From contig JAFGHO010000029.1 of assembly GCA_016930085.1 (NCBI GenBank), positions 1-64,000 of the forward strand: a DNA stretch of 64,000 nt, given 5' to 3'. Below, piece after piece: positions 53,544 to 62,255 of the stretch (position 1 is the stretch's first letter; the number at the start of each line of letters is the position of its first letter). The notes under the pieces were generated by a model. The model ran no database searches, was not told the origin of the DNA, and saw nothing but the letters and a program-made list of their open reading frames with translations. The translations under genes were made by a program, and so were the position numbers. This stretch comes from Spirochaetales bacterium (GTDB lineage Bacteria; Spirochaetota; Spirochaetia; SZUA-6; JAFGRV01).

Positions 53544-54233
53544 ATGTTAAATACGGTACAATTTATGCGTTTTACCGATACCCATTTCATTATTGCATAC
53601 CGTCTTCTCTGCGAACCCGACAGGCAATGGAAAACGGGAGATTTTGCGGACTGCCACAGGCCTTCCGTCGTTTCTTTTTTCAATTATCTCATCGGGCAGG
53701 GAGTCCTCGAGAGGAAAAGCCCGCGCGGCCGGAACAGTATTTCGAAACTCGTCAATCCTCAGCAGCTTCTCGGCATGTGCGTCGAAAACTTCAGAAATAA
53801 CGAAGAGAAAGCGATCGGCTTCGTATCGAAACGCCCGGATACCGAACTCGTCAACGACCTCATCGGCCGCGGAATCGAATTCTATCCCGGAAGATTTTCA
53901 GGCATACGCGGAGAACTGATCCAGGCGACGGTGACGGGGTTATCCCTCCTCATCCCGGACCGGAGGATTTTTTACGGTGAACGCCTCGCCGAATTTCAAA
54001 TGGATTTTAAATTATTGAAGGTCGGGTTCGGGGGAAACATCACCGTCATCCTGCCGCGTTACAAATTATTCCTGAGGAAATACGCGGCCGGACGGAACGG
54101 TGTCATGCTGCCGTCGGATTTTTATACATATCTCTTTCTGTCCGTCACGGATACGGTCATCGCGGAACCGCAAAAAGCGTATTTCGAAAAACAATTGGGA
54201 GGAGTCGATGGCAACTTTCTTGCATGGCGATGA
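53544..54233 (+). CDS. AbiEi-like antitoxin candidate
   Basis: A protein of about 229 residues with an N-terminal winged-helix region (GDFADCHRPSVVSFFNYLIG, then VLERKSPRGRNS) and a C-terminal alpha/beta region. The next gene overlaps it by 26 bases and encodes a nucleotidyltransferase-like protein; that order and overlap match type IV AbiE toxin-antitoxin pairs, in which AbiEi represses the operon and counteracts AbiEii. The start is uncertain: TATAAT lies at 53535-53540, only 3 bases before ATG 53544, so a start at ATG 53565 would fit a promoter there better. Family assignment is from domain order and not from strong motifs. Confidence 0.55.
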   Translation: MLNTVQFMRFTDTHFIIAYRLLCEPDRQWKTGDFADCHRPSVVSFFNYLIGQGVLERKSPRGRNSISKLVNPQQLLGMCVENFRNNEEKAIGFVSKRPDTELVNDLIGRGIEFYPGRFSGIRGELIQATVTGLSLLIPDRRIFYGERLAEFQMDFKLLKVGFGGNITVILPRYKLFLRKYAAGRNGVMLPSDFYTYLFLSVTDTVIAEPQKAYFEKQLGGVDGNFLAWR

Positions 54234-55062
54234 ACAGGAAAAAAGATTCCTGAACGTGTTAAAAGATCTGGAACAATACAGGGAAACGATCGTCCTCATC
54301 GGCGGCTGGCTTCCTTTCATCTATATCAATTACCTCTGGAAACTGAAAGAGGACGTCTTTGTCGTCAAAACAGTCGATATCGATTTCGCCCTGCACGAAC
54401 GATACAAGCCTTTTTCCCCCCTTATTCTGGACAAACTGATGAAATCCGGCGATTACATGACCGAACCGGTGTACGAGGGTGAAGCGGCACCATTCGACAT
54501 CTGGGCGTTATACGGCGATGGAAACGAGAAAAAGATGAGACTCGATTTCCTGAGTCACGAGTTCGCCGACCCCGCCCTTTTTCAGAAAAAAATCCTCGGC
54601 GCCGGGGTCAATCTGATACCGCTTGAAACCGTCGAGTTTATGTTAAAAGAATCGCACCGGCAGGAAGTGGCGATTCCGGCCGGGAAAACCGGCATACGAT
54701 ACAATATACTCAAACCTTCGGCCTACTTTTTTGTAAAGGGAATATCCTTTGCCAACAGAAGCACGAATGAAAGCGATTACAAATATATCAAGGATATGTG
54801 GAGTCTTTATTTCGTCCTCGACACGATTCCATTGCGGGAAAAAAAGACATTCCTTTCGGAACTCACCGAATATAAAAAGGAAGAAAAGGAATACTATGAC
54901 TATTTTATCGCCAACATACGGGAATATTTCACCGGAAACGAACCGAAGGGGCTTGACGATCTGACCGGTTTTCTCAAGACGGTCTTCCCGGAACAGGTCG
55001 TCAAAAAGCGCATCGTGAAGATGTTCGGCGAACTCCATGGTTATCTCGAGGGCGATCGATAA
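54208..55062 (+). CDS. Nucleotidyltransferase-like protein (AbiEii-type toxin candidate)
   Basis: A 284-residue cytosolic protein. Near residue 30 VLIGGWLPFIYINYLWK is followed by KTVDIDFALHERYKP, the GG-x(n)-T-x-DIDF signature of nucleotidyltransferases of the AbiEii class, which may attach nucleotides to tRNA or protein targets. The later ESHRQEVAIPAGKTGIRYNI and KYIKDMWSLYF helices complete the size expected. The ATG follows TTGGGAGGAGTCG and overlaps the upstream winged-helix gene. The pair lies in an accessory region beside a decayed restriction locus, a common setting for phage-defence genes. Confidence 0.65.
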   Translation: MATFLHGDEQEKRFLNVLKDLEQYRETIVLIGGWLPFIYINYLWKLKEDVFVVKTVDIDFALHERYKPFSPLILDKLMKSGDYMTEPVYEGEAAPFDIWALYGDGNEKKMRLDFLSHEFADPALFQKKILGAGVNLIPLETVEFMLKESHRQEVAIPAGKTGIRYNILKPSAYFFVKGISFANRSTNESDYKYIKDMWSLYFVLDTIPLREKKTFLSELTEYKKEEKEYYDYFIANIREYFTGNEPKGLDDLTGFLKTVFPEQVVKKRIVKMFGELHGYLEGDR

Positions 55063-55399
55063 AAACACAAAAATCATTACCCCATCCCTGTTGAAACAAG
55101 ACAGGTAATTTTCTGTCGACTGATAAAAAACCTCCCGTTGTATATTTTCGTAAAATTTTTCGAAGTACAAAATCAGGTTTTTCCTTTTCAATGAAAAAAC
55201 AGGAGACATTACCGGAGTCAAGACCGATCTGATAGAATCAAAAGCTAAAATAATGATCGACGGGAAGTGAGGAATACCGTGCACTCCGGTTGTCCGAAAG
55301 GGCATCATAGAACGCTATCTCATCCTCATTCAGACCAAGTTTGTCAAACGTTTCCTATATTCGAGTGATATTTCTATTTCCCAAGTGCCGACTTTCCAA
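55063..55399. other. Intergenic region without recognised features
   Basis: A 337-base stretch between the AbiEii-like gene and a converging hypothetical gene. I see no convincing ORF, hairpin-plus-T-run terminator or repeat. Confidence 0.4.
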
Positions 55400-55711
55400 T
55401 CACTCATTATTGTACTTTTTCATCAGTAATTCAATCTCTGCCCAAACTGATACGAGTAATGCAGCAAACATATTGCTTGATATATCTAATGCAATGGAAT
55501 AACCTTCACCCAAGAACTCATAATCTCTTGGATCAGTATTCTCAGAAAGCTGATTAAGTTGATTGACTTCCTTTTTAAAACCTTCATCAATACTTTGCAG
55601 CAATTCATTCCATTCTGAATCAATAAAATTATCTTCATTTGACAGCATAATTGTATTTAAATATCGTATAAAATAGATTTTATCAAGACTTTGACTTGGT
55701 TGATTCTTCAT
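55400..55711 (-). CDS. Hypothetical protein, 103 residues
   Basis: A mostly helical, acidic protein (LSNEDNFIDSEWNELLQSID, then a moderately hydrophobic ISSNMFAALLVSVWAEIEL near the end). A weak AAAGG lies about 10 bases upstream of the ATG. I recognise no family. AT content is higher than in the core genes, in keeping with the surrounding acquired DNA. It sits 21 bases beyond the end of the broken AlbA_2-type gene and may once have been part of the same island. Confidence 0.5.
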   Translation of the reverse strand: MKNQPSQSLDKIYFIRYLNTIMLSNEDNFIDSEWNELLQSIDEGFKKEVNQLNQLSENTDPRDYEFLGEGYSIALDISSNMFAALLVSVWAEIELLMKKYNNE

Positions 55712-55732
55712 AATTTATTACCTTTATACACT

Positions 55733-56480
55733 TTACAATAACCTATCCACAACCTCCCGGTAGCCAGCCTTCTTCCCTCCAACACGCTTTAAAAGACCTA
55801 TTTTCTTCAATTTGTCAGTATGATACCGGATACCATCTTCTGAAAGTCCTAATTTATCTGCCATTTCTTTCCGGGTTATCCTGGGATATCCTTTAATCAA
55901 ATCAATTACTGTTATTTCTTGTAGGGTTAATCCCTTATCGGTAGTTTTCATAAAGGAAGGACGGTTGAAACCGGTTATGAATATTCCGGTCCCTTTTCCA
56001 GGATAAGTGGAATACCTCGTCCCCAGGCTTCCACCAATCCAATTCTGCGCAAAAGTTCTGCTATTAAAGGATTCCTTCGCTTTGAAATATTGCCATTTCT
56101 CAATTCTTCTATGGTGAGTCCTTCGTAAAGACCGCCCGGATTTCTAATTTCCACCCGGTCTTTAAATATGGCTATCCGGATAAAATCTGGATCACGGTAA
56201 TCCCTATGACAAAATGCATTAATGATTGCTTCCCGTGTAGCTTCCGAAGATATTTCCGGTACATCTTCCCGTTCTATTCCTTTAAGCTTCATCCCGATGT
56301 TGATATTCTTTAAAACATATTTATGGGCTTCATCTATTAGGTTAAGGATATCTCCCTCAAAATCATGCCTGTCGATTATCATGGAACTGGCGGTCCCGCC
56401 AAAAACGGCGCAGCGAAGGAGCCTTACTGTTTTTTCCCAAAGAACAAAAAAGCCGCATTATTCCCTGAATCATAGCCATG
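55733..56480 (-). pseudogene. AlbA_2/RecG-like ATP-binding regulator, broken by frameshifts
   Basis: Three minus-strand pieces in different frames join into one family. The first (56480-56424) reads NNAAFLFFGKK; the second (about 56445-55975) has RHDFEGDILNLIDEAHKYVL, then SSEATREAIINAFCHRDYRD and LRRIGLVEAWGRGIP, the HATPase_c_4 pattern; the third (to 55733) continues GIFITGFNRPSF and a winged helix (RITRKEMADKLGLSEDGIRY). One frameshift lies near 56430 and another near 55990. The N-terminal AlbA_2 DNA-binding half is missing where the hsdM remnant begins. Such proteins often accompany type I restriction genes. Confidence 0.75.
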
Positions 56481-56571
56481 CAAAATTTTCCTTGATTGTG
56501 TTATCAAGGTATTCCGCCGAGGCCCAAAGCTTGTCTTCGAATCCGAGATTCACTCCGCTTGTTTTTACCAT
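56470..56571 (-). pseudogene. Truncated hsdM (type I restriction methylase) start
   Basis: A 33-codon fragment opening MVKTSGVNLGFEDKLWASAE. LGFE-KLW-AA is the usual start of type I N6-adenine methylase subunits (HsdM). The frame then runs into a stop at the junction with the AlbA_2-type remnant, so nearly all of the methylase has been deleted. Its ATG directly follows the stop of the XRE regulator gene, preserving the original operon order. Confidence 0.6.
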
Positions 56572-56796
56572 CTATTTCATCTCCCCGAGTGTCAGTTTTC
56601 CGTTTTCCGTCATCTCTCCGATAAAATCATTAAACTGTTTCATGGCCAGCCTCGAAGGAGACGTCTGCCCGTTTTCCCACCGGTTGATCACAGCAAAACT
56701 CACCCCGAGTTCGCGGGCTAGGTCTTCCTGGCTGAAATCCAGTTGCTTTCTGATTTCCTTGATTATTATGGAGAAATCTTTTTTCTTTTTATCCAT
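56572..56796 (-). CDS. XRE-family helix-turn-helix regulator
   Basis: A small DNA-binding protein of 74 residues (78 if ATG 56808 is used). The helix-turn-helix reads FSQEDLARELGVSFAVINRW and then ENGQTSPSRLAMKQF, a standard Cro/CI-type fold. In type I restriction operons such a gene often comes just before hsdM and controls it, as in this position. ATG 56796 has GGAAG upstream and is preferred. A good promoter lies at 56826-56853. The gene looks intact although its targets downstream are decayed. Confidence 0.85.
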   Translation of the reverse strand: MDKKKKDFSIIIKEIRKQLDFSQEDLARELGVSFAVINRWENGQTSPSRLAMKQFNDFIGEMTENGKLTLGEMK

Positions 56797-56825
56797 ATTT
56801 CTTCCCATTAAATAATTTCATTTGT

Positions 56826-56853
56826 ATTATAGCGGATGTTATATCATTTGCAA
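56826..56853 (-). promoter_or_regulatory. Promoter of the XRE regulator
   Basis: On the minus strand TTGCAA (56853-56848), 16 bases and TATAAT (56831-56826), which leaves a leader of about 20-30 bases before the gene. Confidence 0.6.
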
Positions 56854-56887
56854 GCGAAAAAATAAATATTATTTTCCCCACCGCCAG

Positions 56888-57814
56888 CTAAAGCGAGGCG
56901 TCGAGTCTTTCCCTGACCATTTCAGGATAATGCCCCTTCTGGATATCCAGGAGCGCGTTGATCGAGCTTTCGTATTTCACCCGGTAATCGCGGATCGCTT
57001 TTTCGAGTTTTGTTTTTAATATGCTTTCCACGAGAGACGGGTCGGTTCCGTCGACGATTAATTCCAGACCCTTTTTGATCAACTCGTCGTCGACCATCTC
57101 CGCGTCGCTTTCGAGTTGAAGAAGGCCTTTCGTGTGGGCTTTCCTGCATAATTCGTAAAAAAACTCTTTTAGTTCCGCGTTGGTAAACCCACTCGATTTT
57201 TTCTTTTTTAATATCCCGACAGGTTCGCTTTTGACAGGGGTCTCTTCTTTACCGGCTTTTTCACTCATAATTTCACCTGCTTTTACCAGCCTTTTATAAA
57301 CGCCGAGGATTTTTTCCTTTGATGCTGTAACTGCCATTTCGGGTGTATCCGTCAATGCCGTGATATCGCTTTTCAGCAGAGTACATGCCCGTCCGGACAT
57401 ATTGACAAATACCTTCTGTTTTACCCCTTCATCCGCATCCAGCAGCGCCATGGCAAGGATCTGAGAATCAACCTGTCTCAACAGCCTTTGCATCGCCCTG
57501 TTCTTTAATCCTTTGAGCCGATCGAATTCTTCTTTGATGGTTCCACTCATAGTATCCTCCTTATTGATCTGAGTGCAGTAATCGGATAATTGCCGCCAGC
57601 TTTTGAAACCGTAGTGAAGGGCAATCGCGTATCGGGCGTCGTGCAGTTTTATCGGGGCGTTCAGAAATGCTTTTTTCGGCAACGATGCGTATCTCCCGAT
57701 TAACCTGAAGATGCGGAAGGCGGCATAATCGCCGTTCCGAAAGGCTTTCAGTAACTGCTTTGCCTGCTTTTTGAGGTGTTCGACGGATGGTTTTTCGGGC
57801 AGGTTTTCCGGCAT
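56888..57814 (-). CDS. Ankyrin-like/FliG-C-like/MotA-loop-like fusion protein with internal start
   Basis: A 308-residue soluble protein built from three recognisable parts. Residues 1-85 (EHLKKQAKQLLKAFRNGDY, then LHDARYAIALHYGFKSWRQL) match the short helical module found at the N-terminus of many ankyrin-repeat proteins. Residues about 105-160 (ILAMALLDADEGVKQKVFVN, MSGRACTLLKSD) resemble the C-terminal helices of the flagellar switch protein FliG. Residues about 215-280 (KAHTKGLLQLESDAEMVDDE, KKGLELIVDGTDPSLVESIL) closely resemble the cytosolic loop of the stator MotA, but no membrane helices are present. An AAGGAGG lies 5 bases before in-frame ATG 57550 (Met89), so a shorter form without the first module is probably also made. 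ATG 57814 follows GAGGAG. Confidence 0.75.
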   Translation of the reverse strand: MPENLPEKPSVEHLKKQAKQLLKAFRNGDYAAFRIFRLIGRYASLPKKAFLNAPIKLHDARYAIALHYGFKSWRQLSDYCTQINKEDTMSGTIKEEFDRLKGLKNRAMQRLLRQVDSQILAMALLDADEGVKQKVFVNMSGRACTLLKSDITALTDTPEMAVTASKEKILGVYKRLVKAGEIMSEKAGKEETPVKSEPVGILKKKKSSGFTNAELKEFFYELCRKAHTKGLLQLESDAEMVDDELIKKGLELIVDGTDPSLVESILKTKLEKAIRDYRVKYESSINALLDIQKGHYPEMVRERLDASL

Positions 57815-58019
57815 CAATACTCCTCTCACTGTTCCCGGTTGTCCGCACCCGCGGGGTGAAAAGAATATATATGCCACAACACATTGAAGCGACAGGCGGG
57901 TTCGACCCTTTCCGCAGACACAGAGGGTACCTGCATACCCATTACTATAAATATAAAGAAAAATATTGTGCGAATCAAGTATGTATCTATCGAATTCCTC
58001 GTAATGAACCGGCACCCCA

Positions 58020-60191
58020 CTACCGCATAACACTCCACAGATTACTGAAATCGTCGGTCCAGAGGACGCGCCGCCGTCCGGGAGTTTCCAGGTAGTGCTC
58101 CGGAATGAAAAAGGGGTTGTCCGCAAGCAGCACCCACCGCGAGTACGCGGCTCCCCGGTCCGGTTTCGGGTAGTTCGTCCGTAAAAAGGCGCCGGTTCCG
58201 AAATGGTCCGCTATCGCAGTGACCACGGGAAGGAGATCGAGGGTCTGGTTGGTGATATGGACCGCGATAACGCCCCCTTTCTTGAGCCGGTCGAAATAGA
58301 CGGCGAACGCCTCCATTGTCAAAAGATGCGCCGGAATCGCGTCGCTTGAAAAGGCATCGAGTACGATCACGTCGTACGGGGGTTCCGTTCCGGCCGAAGC
58401 CTCCCGTTCGAGTATGAGCCTGCCGTCGCCCCGGACGATATCGATTGCGGCGCCCCGTTTTTCGGCGTCTTCAAGATAGTGAAAGTATCTGCCGTCCGAC
58501 GCGATCGAGATGATATCCGGATTTATCTCGAAAAAGCGGTAGAGGTCGCCGGGCCGCGCGTAGGCGGCGATCGTCCCGACGCCCATGCCGACAGCCCCGA
58601 CCCGAAGGGCCGGCGTGCGGGGATAGCCTGCAAGGACGATACCGGCGCCGCTTTCCTCAGAAAAATAGGCGGTTGGTATGTTTCTGAGTGCTTCATCGGC
58701 GAACTGGAGCCCGTGACTCGTATAACCGTGAACAAGCCGGTAGCCCCGAAGACGGGACTCCCCGGTGGAATAATCCCTGACGGAGACGACCCCGAAAAAA
58801 TTTCTCCGGCACTCGTAGAATATATCCGATCGGTTAAAAATCTGGAATATAAACGCCGCGGCGACGCCGCAGACAAGAAGAACAAAAAAGGCAAACGTGA
58901 GCGGCTTTCCAAGGTTCCCTTTTCCCGATACCGGAATAAAATCCCCGTCCCTGAATGCGAGCGCGATAATCGAAACGAGGATCGCGACACTCGTGAGGTG
59001 CAGTTCGTAATAATCCGTAAAGACGACCGGCGCCGCCAGTCCCACAACCATACCGCCCGCGGCCCCTCCCGCCGCGATGAAAAGATAATAGCGGGTAAGC
59101 AAACGGTTCGGGGGACGGAGGTTGTAGAGTTCGGCATGGCAGGCCGTACAGCCGGCATAGACGACCGCGGAATAGATGATGATCTGCAGGAGAAACGAAA
59201 GATCACGCGGATACCGCAGTATAAACGCGATCAGGGTGAACCCTGAAACAAGAACGATAAAGAATACCGACCGGCTGTAAACAAAACGCCATCCGGTAAA
59301 CGCAAGGGCAAAGGTGAGCAGGTAAATGGAAAGGGGCAGCACCCAGAGAAAGGGGCTGCTTGAGACATCCGTACACAACTGATTCGTGACCGCAAGAAGC
59401 AGCATGCAGGAAAGCATGGGGAGAACGACCCACGAAATGTGTTCGAACAATCCCGGTTCTGCCGGGGCCGGTCTCCGCCGTTCATTTCTTGAGACGCCGC
59501 CGGTTCTCTCCCGCCGTACCCTGCTTGCCTGGGAAGCGGCGCTGCCGCCGGGTGCAATACCGGAGTTAACGGAGACGGTTTCCGCTTTTTTGCGTCCGAG
59601 GCTTATCCACGCGGTAAAACCGCATACGATCGCGAAAGCCGTAAAAATGATACTCCAGACGAATGTCTGCGTTCGCAGCGGAAGCAGCGGTTCGATCATC
59701 GCGGGGTATGAAACAAGGGCGAGCAGCGAGCCGATGTTCGATACCGCATAGAGGACATACGGTTCCTGTACCGCATCACGCCGGCCGTACCAGGATTGAA
59801 CGAGCGGGCTCGTGGCCGCGAGGGTAAAATAAGGCAGACCGATTGAGGCCGTCAGGATAAGGATAATCGACGGAACCGGGTCGGTATCCGGTGCGGGCTT
59901 CATTGCTTCGGGGGAAACCGCGCGGAACGCGAGGAGAAAGGCGGCGAGCAGAAGCAGCGAGCCGTGAACGATAAATTGAACAATCGGTCTGCCCCTCGAG
60001 ACGATAAGGTGAGCATAAACATAGCCAGCCAGCAGTAAAACCTGAAAGAAGAGCATACATATCGTCCAGACCGCGGGACTCCCGCCGAACCACGGGAGAA
60101 TGATTTTACCGATAACGGGTTGAATCTGAAAAGTGAGAAACGCCCCGAGGAACATCGTCAGTATGAAAAACAAGGTGTTTGTTTTATGCAT
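58020..60191 (-). CDS. Membrane-fused spermidine-synthase-like protein
   Basis: A 723-residue protein with a large multi-helix membrane part (about 1-460, at least twelve hydrophobic segments) and a C-terminal spermidine-synthase-type methyltransferase fold (about 520-700). The latter shows LRVGAVGMGVGTIAAYARPG, FFEINPDIISIA, VRGDGRLILE and YDVIVLDAFSSDAIPAHLLT, the aminopropyltransferase pattern. Fused forms of this kind are widespread in bacteria, but their activity is not proven and many act as something other than polyamine synthases. A charged loop around 205-245 separates two helix groups. The start ATG at 60191 has no strong ribosome site. Confidence 0.85.
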   Translation of the reverse strand: MHKTNTLFFILTMFLGAFLTFQIQPVIGKIILPWFGGSPAVWTICMLFFQVLLLAGYVYAHLIVSRGRPIVQFIVHGSLLLLAAFLLAFRAVSPEAMKPAPDTDPVPSIILILTASIGLPYFTLAATSPLVQSWYGRRDAVQEPYVLYAVSNIGSLLALVSYPAMIEPLLPLRTQTFVWSIIFTAFAIVCGFTAWISLGRKKAETVSVNSGIAPGGSAASQASRVRRERTGGVSRNERRRPAPAEPGLFEHISWVVLPMLSCMLLLAVTNQLCTDVSSSPFLWVLPLSIYLLTFALAFTGWRFVYSRSVFFIVLVSGFTLIAFILRYPRDLSFLLQIIIYSAVVYAGCTACHAELYNLRPPNRLLTRYYLFIAAGGAAGGMVVGLAAPVVFTDYYELHLTSVAILVSIIALAFRDGDFIPVSGKGNLGKPLTFAFFVLLVCGVAAAFIFQIFNRSDIFYECRRNFFGVVSVRDYSTGESRLRGYRLVHGYTSHGLQFADEALRNIPTAYFSEESGAGIVLAGYPRTPALRVGAVGMGVGTIAAYARPGDLYRFFEINPDIISIASDGRYFHYLEDAEKRGAAIDIVRGDGRLILEREASAGTEPPYDVIVLDAFSSDAIPAHLLTMEAFAVYFDRLKKGGVIAVHITNQTLDLLPVVTAIADHFGTGAFLRTNYPKPDRGAAYSRWVLLADNPFFIPEHYLETPGRRRVLWTDDFSNLWSVMR

Positions 60192-60503
60192 GTATTTATT
60201 AATCCTGTCCGCCTGGAATTTTATCTGAGTAAAAGATAGAAAAAAAAGACATATCCTGTCAATTTCTAATCAATCAATATACAGGAAAACCGTTGAATTC
60301 TCCAATAATTTTCACCTCACCAATTGGTGTGACAATTACGTTCATACAGAGAATGACAACATGGATTGATACAGGTAAATGATATCGTACCGGGAAAAAG
60401 TTGCTTGTATATTTATCTATATTATTATATAAATGATAGTCACATTTTGATCAGCTTGTAATAATTATTTTGAATATTGCCGTTCATTAATAAGGAGAAT
60501 AGT
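60192..60503. other. AT-rich intergenic region
   Basis: About 310 bases between the spermidine-synthase-like gene and the truncated gene starts near 60504. It should hold the promoter of the former on the minus strand. I see no clear ORF or repeat. Confidence 0.4.
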
Positions 60504-60566
60504 ATGATTAAATTGGCTTATAATACAAACGGTTTACGGAATATTCCCCTCGGATTTCAATATTGA
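60504..60566 (+). pseudogene. Truncated start of a TIM-barrel sugar-isomerase-like gene
   Basis: TAAGGAG at 60491-60497 sits 6 bases before an ATG that opens MIKLAYNTNGLRNIPLGFQY and stops. The KLAYNTNGLRN-PL pattern is the first beta strand of xylose-isomerase-like sugar phosphate isomerase/epimerase proteins. Everything after about 18 residues is lost at a junction with an oppositely oriented truncated gene. Confidence 0.5.
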
Positions 60567-60690
60567 AATCACTCTGATAGACTTCATAACCATTATGCTC
60601 AAGATATGAAGTTAAATAACAGATACCAAGCGAAGGATGATCGATACCCCACAAAGGTGCGATACTCAGAATTATTTTCTTAAATTTCAT
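60508..60690 (-). pseudogene. Truncated start of a B12-binding radical-SAM-like gene
   Basis: The frame opens MKFKKIILSIAPLWGIDHPS and continues GICYLTSYLEHNGYEVYQSD, the standard N-terminus of cobalamin-binding radical SAM proteins (PPLG-xx-YLAS-L--GYEV). After SDFNIE the frame crosses into the complementary strand of the sugar-isomerase remnant and stops. The radical SAM CxxxCxxC core is absent. AAGGAG lies upstream of the ATG at a rather long spacing. Confidence 0.6.
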
Positions 60691-61002
60691 ATTCAGACAA
60701 TCTCCTTAACCAATAATAGCAATTAAAATACCTGCTTTAATTTAGGTGTAACATGTAAAATAAAGCCCGGTCCATACAAGATGAAAAAAATCCATTCCGG
60801 GAATTGTTGAAAGTTGCATCAGTCGATTCCCAGGCATTATATTATCTTTACAATATACTGTTCACTGCCTTACACCCAACAGATGGTGATAAAAACCGCT
60901 CTCAGTACCAACTCCAGTAGATTATTTTTTCCCGCTTACCCAGACCAATTTTCCATACATACCGATATACTCTGCTGTTTTTATGTCCGAAATCACCCTG
61001 GC
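60691..61002. other. AT-rich intergenic region
   Basis: About 310 bases between the truncated radical-SAM gene and the 3' end of the interrupted glycosyltransferase. I see no gene, terminator or repeat I can support. Confidence 0.4.
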
Positions 61003-61935
61003 TTAACTTATTAATTGATCCGCAATTTCGATTTGTTTTTCTCTTTTCATAGTCTCTGCCAATTTAAGATAGAATTTAATGTACAGATCGTCTGTTTCAT
61101 CATTCGATATACTCTTTTTTTTTAATGCAATTTTCATCGATTCGCGAAATGCTTCATCCAGTACTTCCCGAAGCTTTTTATAAAATGAATCGCCCCCTTC
61201 CCGTGATCGAGAAGAAGATCCCTTTATATTTTGCGGGATTCTGTATAATGATGGAATATCAGGTGAATAATAAAACCCGCCACCCGATGCAGAATATCTC
61301 AACCAGGTATGCGCATCTTCCGAACACCAATATTCCGGAAACGGGATTTCATACGCAAGATTCGTTTTGACACTTGTACAGGATGTTAAATTTATATATC
61401 CATATCTGGTTGCAATATCTATCCAGACATTTTTTCCTTCAGGTGGTTTTTGCTTATGAGATTCCAGTATCTCAAGGATTGATTCGGTAATTTTCGATGT
61501 CTGAACTTCTTCGGCATTTTCATCGATTACCTTGAATGTCGAATAAATAACATCCGTTTCAGGGTTGCTTATAAACACATTTCGTACAGTATGCAGTCTG
61601 TCTTTATGTGAAATATCATCGCTGTCATTGAACAACACAATCGGAGACTTGTTATGCCATGCCCATTCGATACCCTTATTTCTACAGTATCCGGGACCTC
61701 GATTTTCGTCGTTGAATATAATCTCGATATTTTCCGAATTTTTGTTTTTAATTTCAATCAGGCTTCTTTTTGAATCCTCACATGGAGAACAGTCGTCAAT
61801 TATTACTATTTTCTATTTATTATCTCTCTGGTTGAAAATACCGGAAAGACATTCATTCAGATATCGCTTGTTTTCTGTAATATTCGTGCCATAATGAGGG
61901 ATAATAAATGTTGCATACTCATTTAACGTGTCCAT
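61003..61935 (-). pseudogene. GT2-family glycosyltransferase interrupted by an in-frame TAG
   Basis: An otherwise continuous 310-codon frame from ATG 61935 to 61003. It opens YATFIIPHYGTNITENKRYL, then reaches TAG at codon 41 (61813-61815), and resumes KIVIIDDCSPCEDSKRSLIE with RGPGYCRNKGIEWAWHN and VLFNDSDDISHKDRLHTV, the nucleotide-sugar and DxD metal motifs of GT2 enzymes. In homologues the residue at codon 41 is usually Trp, so a TGG to TAG change is the simplest cause. The rest shows no frameshift, which points to a recent lesion, a read error or readthrough. Confidence 0.8.
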
Positions 61936-62255
61936 AATTACATCCATATATCATATGCGGGTCAACAATACAATAATTATATCATTAATCTTCGTTTGAT
62001 AAAAGAAGAATACAATAAAATCCTATTTATTTCAATAACCCAAATATTTTATAATTTCTAAACAGTTTGTCTTTTTCATATTAGGCTTCGCTTCAGGTAT
62101 CACGATATATGTTCCGCCGCATGAGGTAGTCGGTTTTCTTCCCCCGCCCCACCATGGCGGTCGAACGTGCCGAATAAAATAAAAAATGATTTGAAAATGA
62201 CTATAAAATAACCAATACTTTGTATCTGAGTGAACAATAAATCCGGGGGCAAGTG
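61936..62255. other. AT-rich intergenic region
   Basis: About 320 bases between the divergently oriented glycosyltransferase and membrane-protein genes. A GC-rich patch at about 62115-62165 gives a proline/tryptophan/glycine-rich minus-strand frame with no family character. It should include both promoters, but no clear -35/-10 pair was found. Confidence 0.4.
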
